A stretch of 64,000 nt of DNA. It comes from CAZUMW01 sp964621615 (GTDB lineage: Bacteria; Desulfobacterota; WTBG01; CAIYCZ01; CAIRTM01). The stretch spans positions 72,482 to 136,481 of the forward strand of contig CAZUMW010000006.1 of assembly GCA_964621615.1 (NCBI GenBank), given 5' to 3'. The position numbers and the translations under genes were made by a program. Of this stretch, positions 1 to 8,938 are shown piece after piece (the stretch's first letter is position 1; every line of letters begins with the position of its first letter). Under the pieces are notes generated by a model that made no database searches, was not told where the DNA came from, and saw only the letters and a list, made by a program, of their open reading frames with translations.

Positions 1-465
1 TCTCAAAACAACAATCAAATGAAGATTGTGAATAAAAGCCCTGTATTCAGCAAAATTTCGTTCAGCGTGGATATCGTTTACGGCCCATGCCTGGGAGCCC
101 TGTTCCTGCGCATACACATCAAGAGCAGCGCTGAACAGCTCAAGAGGATGGCGAAACTTTTGGGGCATCGCCAAATATATCTGATCGAATTCTGCCCGAA
201 AATAATCAATTGGACGGCTGTACCCTGTTGCGTGCTCATCGATTTTTCTTTTCTGATACAAATATTTCCAAAGAATATTTTTTTTCTGCAGGTGCTTAAA
301 CGGGTACCAACGCTCATAAAACACATGGAACAGTCCGTCGATCGGCAGGCCGGCGACTGTGCGGTGCTCGCGGTACAGGATGTTTGCAAGGGTGCTTTTC
401 CCGCAGCGCCCGGGACCTCCGATGATGAATCGTTTTTTATTGTGAGATTTCTGCTTGTTGTCCAA
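1..465 (-). CDS. P-loop NTPase/kinase-like protein, 3' end cut by window edge
   Basis: Reading the minus strand from a TTG at 465 gives an open frame to the window edge (about 155 residues). An in-frame stop lies at 478-480, and no ATG precedes the P-loop, so TTG is the only reasonable start; no clear ribosome binding site is seen. Near residue 16 there is a Walker A motif, GGPGRCGKST, followed by text typical of small-molecule kinases or sulfotransferase-like P-loop proteins found in glycan loci. The gene is the last one visible of the minus-strand glycan locus, 137 bases after the nucleotidyltransferase-kinase gene. The substrate is unknown. Overlapping frames on both strands have protein-unlike composition. 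Confidence 0.6.
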   Translation of the reverse strand, partial: MDNKQKSHNKKRFIIGGPGRCGKSTLANILYREHRTVAGLPIDGLFHVFYERWYPFKHLQKKNILWKYLYQKRKIDEHATGYSRPIDYFRAEFDQIYLAMPQKFRHPLELFSAALDVYAQEQGSQAWAVNDIHAERNFAEYRAFIHNLHLIVVLR

Positions 466-602
466 TGTGACGTGTAATTAATGATACGCGTGCCGCGAAT
501 ACCCGTTAAAAAAAGCCCCGAACATTTCATTACTGCCACACATGACATAAAACAATTTCGCGCAGAAGCAATGTATCGCTTTCCTGAACCGCCCCAGCGC
601 TC

Positions 603-2090
603 CTACAGGTAGCGCTTGCTCATCAGCGGAATAACCTCTTCTCCAAGATCTTTTAATATGCGGGCGGCAATTTCAGCTGCGGTCTCATGCGGGCGGCGCT
701 GGTTAACATCGATAACAACTGCCGGCAGCTTTGTTTTATGCAAAAATGCTGTGAACGCTTTCTGGTATTTATCAATATCTTCTTCCGAAAGTTCCTGTTT
801 CCGCATGAACACAAAGCGGGGGTTATCGCGCACAAAAAAGGCAAGGCGCGGCCGTCGCAGCAAAAGTGCATTCACAAACCGTATTTTACCCAGAGGGGTG
901 CGGGCATATTTTTTTTTAACGAGATTTTTTATCCATGTGTCATAAACATATCTGTCGGCAAGCATTATTTTATTATCACTGAAATGCCCTGCCATCAGAC
1001 GATTGACACCTATATCGTAGCGCAGTTCACCTTTTATGAGGCTCCAGCTCCATCTTAAGGACCAGATATTTTTCAATGCAGGCGGAATATGCTTCCATAC
1101 CGCCTTGAGAAAGCGTCGAAACGCTCGCGGGCGGTACTGCGCCTTCATCGACGATTCTTTTCCCCCTTTTTCCTTTTTTGCAGGTTTAATTGCTTTTGGA
1201 ATCCTCCATTCGGAAACATGGTGAAAAAAAACAAACGGCACGGGAAATCGAGAAAAAATAGCACCGATCTCCTCGCTTATGGTCGTCTTGCCCACCCCGT
1301 CGGCTCCATGGAGGGTAAAAAGCAGAGGGTTGTGTCGATGGACAAAAAAAAGATAGGTAAATAACCATTTTTCAAGTTTCTTTTTAAAAAAATAACATTT
1401 GCCTCTAATCTTCTTTCCAATCGCTGTATGGTTTCGCCCCATCTTTCCCGGCAAAATGATACGCAAACGCTGCTGCAACTGCCCGGCATTATGCGGGGAA
1501 CGAATGGCGGATTTAATATCCTCTGCAGACAGACCGGTCCGGGAGTTCACAAAATCGCAAATTTTTTGACCGTGATCAGCAAAAAGCGCGTCAATCTGAG
1601 CGGCATACACGTGTAGCTTTTTCCGGCGCAGCCCCTGAAGAAAAAGCAACAGAAAACGCCAGTGCGGCACAGGCACCGGAAGCCCCTGACCGCTGATCTG
1701 TTTTTCTATATCATGGGAATAAAAAGAAAGCCTTTTGCTGAACACAAGGCCGGGGTGTATTTCATAATACACCCAGTTTCTGCATCCTGCGCTACCGGGC
1801 ACATCAAAAAGTGCAATGTTCAGCCCGCGCTCATGCTTCCTGCTAATAATAACCAGATTGTGCTTGCCCGCAAGAAATTCCATTTTGGAACAAAAAGCAA
1901 TCCACTGCGTTTCTGGCAACAGCACATCAACATCAAAAGGAGCGGTATCCGGCAACGCCTCATAGTCGCGCACAAAGATGCATTCCGGGAATTCCCCTTC
2001 CCAGTCAGTAGCGGACAAATCCCGGTGAAAATTTTTTAAAGATTCAGAGAAGGCAGTTGTGCGTAGCGGCTTTTCCAAAGCTTCCTTCAC
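603..2090 (-). CDS. Nucleotidyltransferase-like / thymidylate kinase-like fusion protein
   Basis: 495 residues. The N-terminal 200 residues resemble the nucleotidyltransferase fold, with a DVDVLL metal-binding pair near 53-58. After a basic linker, a Walker A motif GADGVGKTT (about 262-270) begins a thymidylate-kinase-like domain running to the end. Such two-part proteins are known from polysaccharide and LPS loci, where their biochemical role is not established. They probably phosphorylate or nucleotidylate a sugar or lipid-linked intermediate, which is inference. It is cytosolic, with no signal peptide; hydrophobic residues at 240-260 precede the P-loop strand. It lies in the same direction as the whole glycan locus, after a 281-base gap in which I see no gene. 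Confidence 0.7.
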   Translation of the reverse strand: MKEALEKPLRTTAFSESLKNFHRDLSATDWEGEFPECIFVRDYEALPDTAPFDVDVLLPETQWIAFCSKMEFLAGKHNLVIISRKHERGLNIALFDVPGSAGCRNWVYYEIHPGLVFSKRLSFYSHDIEKQISGQGLPVPVPHWRFLLLFLQGLRRKKLHVYAAQIDALFADHGQKICDFVNSRTGLSAEDIKSAIRSPHNAGQLQQRLRIILPGKMGRNHTAIGKKIRGKCYFFKKKLEKWLFTYLFFVHRHNPLLFTLHGADGVGKTTISEEIGAIFSRFPVPFVFFHHVSEWRIPKAIKPAKKEKGGKESSMKAQYRPRAFRRFLKAVWKHIPPALKNIWSLRWSWSLIKGELRYDIGVNRLMAGHFSDNKIMLADRYVYDTWIKNLVKKKYARTPLGKIRFVNALLLRRPRLAFFVRDNPRFVFMRKQELSEEDIDKYQKAFTAFLHKTKLPAVVIDVNQRRPHETAAEIAARILKDLGEEVIPLMSKRYL

Positions 2091-2371
2091 AATTTACGAA
2101 ACAGTTATAGCCTAACTAACCTGTGCAATTCTTCACCAGTACGTTTCCACAAAAAACAGTCGCCTTAACGGAATTGCACATTCCACTAACTTTGCCGGGA
2201 GGATGAAGTGAAATGTGTATCCCAGAAGCCCCCATGGCGGGTGGCAGAGAAAGGCAAAAAGCCATGAAGGTTTCTGTTCGAAACCAAAAATCGCTCAGCC
2301 CGGGTATAATTGAGAAGCATACCACCGGACACAAAAAACCGAGGGGGGACCGTCGGGGGAAAACAAAAAAA

Positions 2372-3823
2372 TCAGAAAGCACCTAGCACATTTTTTTTCT
2401 TATCTTCGAATTCCATATGACAAATAAGCTGGTTATCATCCAATTCCAAGCCAAGCTTATCCCTGATTTTTATCAGATGATATAATGTTTCTTCCATGAG
2501 CTGCTCCCGGGTCAGCCCAGTCATGTTCAAATTCAGGTATTGCCGTTCGCCTATATTGAGAAGGTACTGCTCTTCATTGGTTATATATCCGCTTTCCAAA
2601 GCATAGTTATACATTGCGGTTCCGGGCAGGGGGACCAGAAACCCAACCCCCGGGAAAATATCAGCATCATAGCAAACATCAAATGTTTCTTTTAAGGTTT
2701 CTTCATTTTCTTCTGGATAGCCGAGAACCAAACTGGTATTGGAAATAATCCCGGCAGTATCAAGTATACGCTTCTGAACAATAAAATCATTCGGAGCAAT
2801 GTTTTTATTCATTGCGCCCAAAATCTTCGGACTGCCTGATTCAAGTGAATAATTAAGCTGCAGGCACCCGGCATCTCGCAACTTTTTGGCGAAATCTTCA
2901 TCCCCTTCTTTCAGAAATCCAACACGAACATTTGCCTGGAACGTTATGCCAAGATTTTCTTTAAGCAAAGCATCGACAAAGGGAAGCGCTTGTGTCACCG
3001 AAAAAAAACTCAACTCATCGAGGAAAAACAGGAAATTGATATTGTATGTCTTTTTCAGAAATTTCATTTTTTCAATAATATATTCGGCTGAATTGGTCCG
3101 GAAAGGATTTTCTTTATAATATAAACTATTAAAACAAAATGTGCAGCGATATGGACAGCCGCGACTTGTATGAATCTGAAAAGCACGGAAATCCTTGAGG
3201 TAGCCATAGAGGCGCTTATTATTAAAATGAGTGGCTGACTGGATATAGGCCTCCACATCAAATCGCTCCCAGAGGGGGAAAAATTTTTTATCGAGGTCGC
3301 GCTCGACCTGACGAGAGGGATTACGAACCAATCTTCCCTCTTGCATATATGCAATACCATCAATATTCTCAACGCTTTCTCCTGCCTTAAGGCAGTCAAG
3401 GATGCTAACGAATGTTGCTTCCCCCTCCCCTACAACAGCAAAATCGACTGGGTTGTTCTGTAAAAGTATATCCGGTCGCGCAGAGGCAACAGAGTTGCCC
3501 ACAACAATATACGCCTCGGGCAATGTCTTTTTCACCAAATTAATCAGCGGTTTTATAACGTTATATGCGGTCGAAAGGGTCCCCATGGCCACAACATCAT
3601 AGCGGCCGTCATGAAGCACCTTCCTTGTTTCCTCTTCAGACAACTCATCGACCTGTAAATCAAGGAGGGTACAATCATACCCCGCCCGAATGGCTTCACT
3701 CATAACTGCTGCCATTCCAATAGGGAAATAAATTAAGGTTTTGTCCCTGGTCCAATCGGGACGGGTATTTATATTAACAAAAAGCACTCTGGGCGAACTG
3801 AGGCGACCACGTTTGCTGGGCAT
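2372..3823 (-). CDS. B12-binding-domain radical SAM protein
   Basis: 483 residues. Residues 10-150 have the Rossmann-like pattern of a cobalamin-binding domain (PIGMAAVMSEAIRAG, VVGNSVASA, VVGEGEATF). The radical SAM cluster motif SRGCPYRCTFC gives cysteines at about 223, 227 and 230. Family members carry out methylations or other radical chemistry on unactivated carbons and often act on sugars or natural products. No DxHxxG corrinoid ligand motif is visible, so cobalamin may bind base-off without a histidine ligand, as in many of this class, or not at all. It lies in the glycan locus beside a sulfotransferase-like gene, so modification of a glycan precursor is likely. Substrate unknown. Confidence 0.85.
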   Translation of the reverse strand: MPSKRGRLSSPRVLFVNINTRPDWTRDKTLIYFPIGMAAVMSEAIRAGYDCTLLDLQVDELSEEETRKVLHDGRYDVVAMGTLSTAYNVIKPLINLVKKTLPEAYIVVGNSVASARPDILLQNNPVDFAVVGEGEATFVSILDCLKAGESVENIDGIAYMQEGRLVRNPSRQVERDLDKKFFPLWERFDVEAYIQSATHFNNKRLYGYLKDFRAFQIHTSRGCPYRCTFCFNSLYYKENPFRTNSAEYIIEKMKFLKKTYNINFLFFLDELSFFSVTQALPFVDALLKENLGITFQANVRVGFLKEGDEDFAKKLRDAGCLQLNYSLESGSPKILGAMNKNIAPNDFIVQKRILDTAGIISNTSLVLGYPEENEETLKETFDVCYDADIFPGVGFLVPLPGTAMYNYALESGYITNEEQYLLNIGERQYLNLNMTGLTREQLMEETLYHLIKIRDKLGLELDDNQLICHMEFEDKKKNVLGAF

Positions 3824-3911
3824 TATTTCTCCTCCAATGAATAAACACTACAAATCACAAATCATACAACAGCGCACCAAGGGCAACTCACAACATTGCC
3901 TTTGATACACC

Positions 3912-4805
3912 TCAGGGGTATTCATATGCTTTTTGATCATAATCCAACAATGCGAAAAGTTTAGCATTACTTTCATGATAACCCCGCTGTATGCATTTCC
4001 GATAATAAACGTTTTTATCGAGTGGTTCAAATTTTAAAAGCCCTAATCTTTCATTACAGCCGTTTATTCTGTACAGAAAAAGGCGTGTCCACCATCTGAA
4101 GCGGGCGTTTGCAAAAGGCATCAACCTGTTAAAAAGCAATGCGCCCTTAGATACCAGCAAGGGGTACCGGGGCCGTTTGTGTTGTTTCGTTTGTGCAAGC
4201 TGTTCTCTGGATGGGGGCTCAAGGCCAACAAATCGAAACAGCTCTTTCAGAAAAGCGTGCTTGTCTTGTATAAAGTCTTCAAACAGCATGACCTTAATAT
4301 CATCCGGTGAAAAGTATTGATAAAATGTTTCAACCATTTTGTAATAATTGCATTTATCGTTCTCCGCAACATGTCTAATAAATGCCTTGTAAGACATGGT
4401 GCCACCCATTTTTATATATATATAGGAATACAGCGATGGAATTATTGAATATTGCGATCGGAGCAACAAAATGACTTTTGATGGTTTCCCCATCTCTTTG
4501 ATGGTTTTCGCCATGGTATAATCATCATACATGGCTTTGCCAGGCCGTAAATGAATAAGAGTTTTTTGAGTAATTTCGCAAGATTTTAAAGAGCGGATGT
4601 ACTGCTGATGTCTGATTATATTGTTGTCACTAAGGGATATATAGTTAAGCGCCTGCCCATAAAGCGGATATATTGTACGCTGAAAATATGTCGATCCAGC
4701 TCGGTTATAATGAATGTGAAAAAAGACAGGATAAGATTCCACCACAAATCCTTTCTTGAGAATTACAGCCAATTTGTTCTTAAAGAAGAAAGCCTGTGCG
4801 CTCAA
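3912..4805 (-). CDS. Sulfotransferase-like protein
   Basis: 297 residues. The segment HIHYNRAGSTYFQ (about 30-42) looks like the 5'-phosphosulfate-binding loop of PAPS-dependent sulfotransferases. LLLRSQYSIIPSLYSYI (about 130-145) resembles the 3'-phosphate-binding Arg/Ser region. A region around residues 170-200 (VMLFEDF, FLKELFRFVGLEPP) matches the usual sulfotransferase C-terminal pattern. Together these support a glycan sulfotransferase acting in the cytosol on a surface polysaccharide precursor. No PAPS synthesis genes are in the window, so sulfate activation would have to be encoded elsewhere. It is flanked by the radical SAM gene and a surface-carbohydrate gene in the same direction. 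Confidence 0.7.
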   Translation of the reverse strand: MSAQAFFFKNKLAVILKKGFVVESYPVFFHIHYNRAGSTYFQRTIYPLYGQALNYISLSDNNIIRHQQYIRSLKSCEITQKTLIHLRPGKAMYDDYTMAKTIKEMGKPSKVILLLRSQYSIIPSLYSYIYIKMGGTMSYKAFIRHVAENDKCNYYKMVETFYQYFSPDDIKVMLFEDFIQDKHAFLKELFRFVGLEPPSREQLAQTKQHKRPRYPLLVSKGALLFNRLMPFANARFRWWTRLFLYRINGCNERLGLLKFEPLDKNVYYRKCIQRGYHESNAKLFALLDYDQKAYEYP

Positions 4806-4849
4806 GCAAACCGTATAGTAATATTTGACAGGTGTCTTTTTACCTGCCG

Positions 4850-6130
4850 TTATTCCATATCGGCGATAATGTTTTGAACAATGGGATCGAGCTCAGCATG
4901 AAGCGTGTTTATCATAGTGCTGTATAAAAAATGATTATTGTGACAGGGGTTTTTTTTATACCGCATTTTATGAAGGAAATGCATGGCTCCTGTGGGTATA
5001 GCACTGTTGACTTGCAGCGGATTGGCCCTGAGGGTTTGCACAATATCTTTTGCCACAGTCCAAAGACACGATCCTTTTTTGTAACTGCTGTAAACACTTG
5101 ACATCATCTCATCAAATGCAGGATTTGTAAGGGAGAGCTGATGGTAGTTTTCAATCATGGTAAAAAGCTCTTCATGATTCTGTGGGCAATGATTGGGAAT
5201 AAGCTCAATGAATGTTTTTCGTATACTGTCCTTATAACCGGCAAGGCCCCGGTTATTCAACCCATCAAGATTAATGAACGGTCTTTGCGCAATGGCAATC
5301 TGGGACAGAGTGCTTGATGTGGGACCAATGATCAGGTCTTGCTCAACAGCCCAACATCCGAATTCGAGTAATCTATCAAGCTTTACTTTCCCTTCTCGTA
5401 CCATTTGTGAGTTTTCATATTGGGATATGCTTTCCAAAGGATAAGGGCGAATACTGATGTCGTATCGATTGGGATCAAGCGCATGTATGATTCTTATATA
5501 CGAGCTGAGCAGGTTCGCCTGAAACAGCATTTCTTCATCATTTGAACCGTTAAAAACAGCACACAGCGGGCTGCGCCCAGCAATATTATTCATCATGTTA
5601 AAATGTCCGACCAGCCCAACGCGTATTCTGGTATCAGATCGGGGCTTCGGTGAACAATAACGTATAATATCAAGGCGTGGGTGGCCAACAACCATACATT
5701 TCTCGTCCATACGTTCTTTCCGGTTATACAGAAAAGAGTCTTCCCCCAACTCCTCCACACGGCGGGCAATGTGCTGCCGTGTAAAATCGCCCCACAAATA
5801 AAACCGTTCCGTCTCTTCAAACATTTCCTCATCACTGGCAATGGGTCGTTCATTACAAAACCTGTAGCTTTCCCCTCCCTCTCCAGAATAATAAAACAGG
5901 CGTGCAGCGGGATACATTTTTCGCAGGTGGGCAAGCCTGTTCATAGTTACCGTTACTGCCCCATGCGGGTTCCATAAACGAGTAGACCTCGAGTAACAGG
6001 TATTATTGCCTGCAATGTAACACTCACAACCCATATGCTCTAATAAACGGGCAAGCACATATGCGGCACCAATGTCTCGTCTCATGATTGTGCCGTAAAT
6101 CAAAATGCGGAATTTCTGTTTTTGCTTCAT
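4850..6130 (-). CDS. Surface carbohydrate biosynthesis protein, GT-B-like
   Basis: 426 residues without signal peptide. It starts with an IYGTIMRRD strand and continues with a two-domain Rossmann arrangement: VGLVGHFNMMN near 170 and the C-terminal donor-site-like stretch IIGPTSSTLSQIAIAQRPFINLDG near 275-300, which resembles the GPTSS...A pattern of GT-B glycosyltransferases and CDP-glycerol-type transferases. It resembles proteins annotated only as surface carbohydrate biosynthesis proteins. The probable role is transfer of a sugar or polyol phosphate to a glycan. A full-length copy of the GTGTCCAAAATAA repeat element separates it from the upstream DUF4910 gene. Confidence 0.6.
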   Translation of the reverse strand: MKQKQKFRILIYGTIMRRDIGAAYVLARLLEHMGCECYIAGNNTCYSRSTRLWNPHGAVTVTMNRLAHLRKMYPAARLFYYSGEGGESYRFCNERPIASDEEMFEETERFYLWGDFTRQHIARRVEELGEDSFLYNRKERMDEKCMVVGHPRLDIIRYCSPKPRSDTRIRVGLVGHFNMMNNIAGRSPLCAVFNGSNDEEMLFQANLLSSYIRIIHALDPNRYDISIRPYPLESISQYENSQMVREGKVKLDRLLEFGCWAVEQDLIIGPTSSTLSQIAIAQRPFINLDGLNNRGLAGYKDSIRKTFIELIPNHCPQNHEELFTMIENYHQLSLTNPAFDEMMSSVYSSYKKGSCLWTVAKDIVQTLRANPLQVNSAIPTGAMHFLHKMRYKKNPCHNNHFLYSTMINTLHAELDPIVQNIIADME

Positions 6131-6174
6131 GCCGCTGACCTCTCTAGTTTCAATGTGAGAAACAATATGTCGAA

Positions 6175-6451
6175 CACACGTATCAAAAACATATTAAAGC
6201 ATTGAGCAAAAGCCGGGTCGGGCGGGGCTTTGCGCAGCCTCCGCCAAATGAAGCATCATTGAATAGAAGGCCCGATGCCGAGCAATGAACTGCGTTACAG
6301 GCATTTTGGAGGGCTTGCCCTATGCAGCAACTTCCGCCAGGCCGTGGGTGTACTGAAGTTTAACGGCACATGCCGTTCCATAACCTCATCAGTTGTTGCG
6401 GAGGCTCTCCCCGCCCGACCCGGCTTCGTTAAATTATTTTGGACATCAGTG
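6175..6451. repeat. MITE-like element, copy A (near full length)
   Basis: The left end (6175 onward) is a degenerate version of the CAAACGTGTCCAAAATAA end seen at 40269, 61521 and 63914. The right end TTATTTTGGACATCAGTG matches their right ends. Inside is a perfect 17-bp inverted repeat, AGCCGGGTCGGGCGGGG at 6211-6227 against its complement at 6409-6425, extended by AGCCTCCGC/GCGGAGGCT, so the element can fold into one long hairpin. No credible coding sequence is inside. It lies upstream of the surface-carbohydrate gene, within the minus-strand locus. Confidence 0.75.
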
Positions 6452-6486
6452 ATATCCGAATGTATTTCAATGAACTCAGTTGCTGT

Positions 6487-7812
6487 TTATATTTCCCGTA
6501 TCAATTTTTTTTCTAAAAGCTGACTGACAGGCCTATCGAAAATCTCAATGTCATGTTCAACCAACGAAGCAATATCAAGCAAATCACGCTCCCCGTCAGC
6601 ACCCCACATCAAATAATGATACGCCTGGGATTGCTCTGCAGAAGCTCTGTCGTTGGCCATCGTCGTGCCCTCACCGACACCAAGATCATATGGATAAATC
6701 CCGTGCCCGCTCAAGAATGGCTCGACGGTAAAATTTCCCTTATAAATGGCATTTCGCTCTAAATTCATTACGATTTTCCAGTATAGATTTAGGGATTGAA
6801 ACAGTATTTCGGGCTTAACATATTCCAAATCATCACGCGAGGTGTGATAGGCAGAAAAGCCACCCGTGGGACTGCGGGTAATATTCCCAAAGGGTATCCG
6901 CAAACCGCTGCCGTTAAATTCGCGCTCATCTGAATGAATGCCAATGCCGGGCAAGATCCGATACGGATACTCCAAATGCTTCAATGCGTGCAGAGCCGCC
7001 CTGTCAATAGGAGATTGTTCAAAACAAGTGTAATTCAAATTAAAGCAGCCGGACTCATCATCTCCCAGACAATAAAGGCTATATCCACCACTAGTATGTT
7101 TCAGGCGGTCAGGATAATGATAAATGTAGGTAAGAGCTCCTATCCGTTCGGGCCATATGGCCAGTCGATATGAATATCGACGCTGCTTCAGCTGGGCAAG
7201 CAATTTAAATAGTTCTGTAGCGACAACCACACCACTCAAATTATCATTGGCACCTCGGGGGTGACAAAGATAACTGGTTATCAAAATTTCCTCTTTCTTT
7301 TCACCAGGTAAATAAAACTCGCCGATTCGTAAAAAACCATCATAATGCTCCGTGTCAATGTGCACATAATAGTCCCCCTCCGGCAGGGACTGAACCTGAT
7401 TCCGGGAAGCACACAATCCCCATTTATCTCGATAATATGTCACCCGCAGCGGTACAGCATCGGGAAGACTATGGTGAGTAGCAATATTCTTGATGAGTGC
7501 TTCTCGATCCATTGTGCCGTAAAATGGTTGGCTATAGGCCCAAACATGATAGTGACAATCCTCGAAATTAAGTATTTTCTCTCCGTCAGGTCGCACCACA
7601 TAGCTTTCATTCACCTTAAACTCCCGCGGGATTATCCAGTCAAAAACCGATTTACCACTTGCAAACTCATTTATCGTCAGGGGGATCTGATTCTGTATTA
7701 TTTTCAGTGATTCATGAAAACCGGGTCCGGCCAGTGTTCGATATATTGGAAAAAGTGCGTTCATAAGGTCCCACATTGCATGGGCATTAGTCGGATGCGG
7801 ACGAATTGTCAT
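6487..7812 (-). CDS. DUF4910/DUF2172 aminopeptidase-like protein
   Basis: 441 residues. The sequence has the arrangement of DUF4910 proteins: an N-terminal winged region, a beta domain (WIIPREFKVNESYVV, GEKILNF) and an M28-like peptidase core with SYLCHPRGANDNLSGVVVATEL (about 220-240) containing the H and D residues expected for zinc ligands. Further candidates are the acidic residues in IGIHSDEREFN and the late histidine in SAYHTSRDDLEYV. The family is frequent in polysaccharide and O-antigen loci, where it may hydrolyse an amide or act as an amidohydrolase-like tailoring enzyme. Its true reaction is not established. It lies directly downstream of the PKS-type methyltransferase gene, 51 bases away. 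Confidence 0.75.
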   Translation of the reverse strand: MTIRPHPTNAHAMWDLMNALFPIYRTLAGPGFHESLKIIQNQIPLTINEFASGKSVFDWIIPREFKVNESYVVRPDGEKILNFEDCHYHVWAYSQPFYGTMDREALIKNIATHHSLPDAVPLRVTYYRDKWGLCASRNQVQSLPEGDYYVHIDTEHYDGFLRIGEFYLPGEKKEEILITSYLCHPRGANDNLSGVVVATELFKLLAQLKQRRYSYRLAIWPERIGALTYIYHYPDRLKHTSGGYSLYCLGDDESGCFNLNYTCFEQSPIDRAALHALKHLEYPYRILPGIGIHSDEREFNGSGLRIPFGNITRSPTGGFSAYHTSRDDLEYVKPEILFQSLNLYWKIVMNLERNAIYKGNFTVEPFLSGHGIYPYDLGVGEGTTMANDRASAEQSQAYHYLMWGADGERDLLDIASLVEHDIEIFDRPVSQLLEKKLIREI

Positions 7813-7863
7813 ACATTATTCCCTCTGCATTTTTAATGTTAATACAGCATTAAACATGGTGGT

Positions 7864-8910
7864 TTATGTAAGAAAATATGCAGCATTCCAGGGATGAAAC
7901 TGTATTTTATCAACAAGAGTAAAATCTGACTTTTCAATAACGGCAATCCATTCGTCGTCGCTCATCAGCCCTCTTTCCGAGCTAGTTGCATGCACCGGAA
8001 GATTTGCATAACCTGTCAAAAACATATAAATAAGCTCAAGAAAAATGTGGCGGTAGTTTGATGAGCGAATTGTTTCGGAAACAATCAAAAATCCTTTTCC
8101 ATTGTTCAATATATTTCTTATTTTTTTAAAACAGGAAAGCATATCGGTCGCATTGTGAAGCACATTGGTTGCATACACGATATCACAAGATGGCTCTTTT
8201 TCCATTTTGTTGATATCTAATTCAAGACATTTAAAAATAGCCTTATGCTCAGGATATAATCGACCAATATTTCTTCTAAAAGAACCGAAGAACGCTGAAG
8301 AAACATCGGTAAAGTAAAACTTTTTTACCAGGTCATGCGCAATGGCATACGAGATAACCTCATAAGCGCTTCCGCCAACCCCCGCACCCAGTTCACACCA
8401 TGTATACCGCCCAGTTTGCGGAAAATGTTTCGAAACAAGGCTTATTATTGCCTGCGTGTTCCACCGGGTAAGTACTGACTTGAGAAACAGCTGATTCCAG
8501 CGGGAAATGCCGCGCATAGAAAAAATAATGTTATCGCCGGTCCTTTCTCCCTCCCAAAAAAAATTCAGCTGCGAAATCGCTTCATCGACAAGTAAGCAGG
8601 CGGCAGCCGTGTTATTATCACGCGAGTTTATCATCTCAAACAGATCTTTTTTTGAATGCCTGCCGCACAAAGCACGCACGCCGGCATCATCGGCATATTC
8701 TTTATGAAAGGCAAAGAAAAACCTCGTCAACGAGTGCGACTGCGGTGAAACAAGAGGCAAATAAGCTTCTACATTTACACAATCAGCTAAACCGGCAAAG
8801 GCTTGAAGATGCTGGATAGCCTCGCAAACACCAAGCCAGGTATAGGCGGTGCAGTACAAAAACAATGTTTCCGAATGTGATTGGCTCGCTGATAAGTTTG
8901 TATCACTCAT
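7864..8910 (-). CDS. Class I SAM methyltransferase, PKS/NRPS MT-domain type
   Basis: 348 residues. The SAM-binding motif I region CELGAGVGGSAYEVI (about 170-185) followed by FYFTDVSSAFFGSFRRN (about 200-215) is the pattern of methyltransferase domains embedded in polyketide synthases (ELGAGTGG...FTDIS.FF), not of ordinary sugar methyltransferases. IVYATNVLHN (near 245) is motif IV. About 150 residues of helical sequence precede the SAM domain. A stand-alone PKS-type methyltransferase three genes from a free acyl carrier protein suggests it methylates a carrier-bound acyl group (inference). It lies 28 bases downstream of the asparagine-synthase-like gene. Confidence 0.8.
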   Translation of the reverse strand: MSDTNLSASQSHSETLFLYCTAYTWLGVCEAIQHLQAFAGLADCVNVEAYLPLVSPQSHSLTRFFFAFHKEYADDAGVRALCGRHSKKDLFEMINSRDNNTAAACLLVDEAISQLNFFWEGERTGDNIIFSMRGISRWNQLFLKSVLTRWNTQAIISLVSKHFPQTGRYTWCELGAGVGGSAYEVISYAIAHDLVKKFYFTDVSSAFFGSFRRNIGRLYPEHKAIFKCLELDINKMEKEPSCDIVYATNVLHNATDMLSCFKKIRNILNNGKGFLIVSETIRSSNYRHIFLELIYMFLTGYANLPVHATSSERGLMSDDEWIAVIEKSDFTLVDKIQFHPWNAAYFLT

Positions 8911-8938
8911 CTCGAATCAGCACTCCTTACAAAAAACA

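Noticed and set aside
2116..2382. 88-residue frame on the minus strand
   Set aside because: Cys/Phe/Pro-rich composition, no ribosome binding site and overlap with the start of the gap; it looks like noise.
6275..6523. 82-residue plus-strand frame starting in repeat copy A
   Set aside because: It is built from the hairpin repeat and runs into the 3' end of the DUF4910 gene on the other strand.
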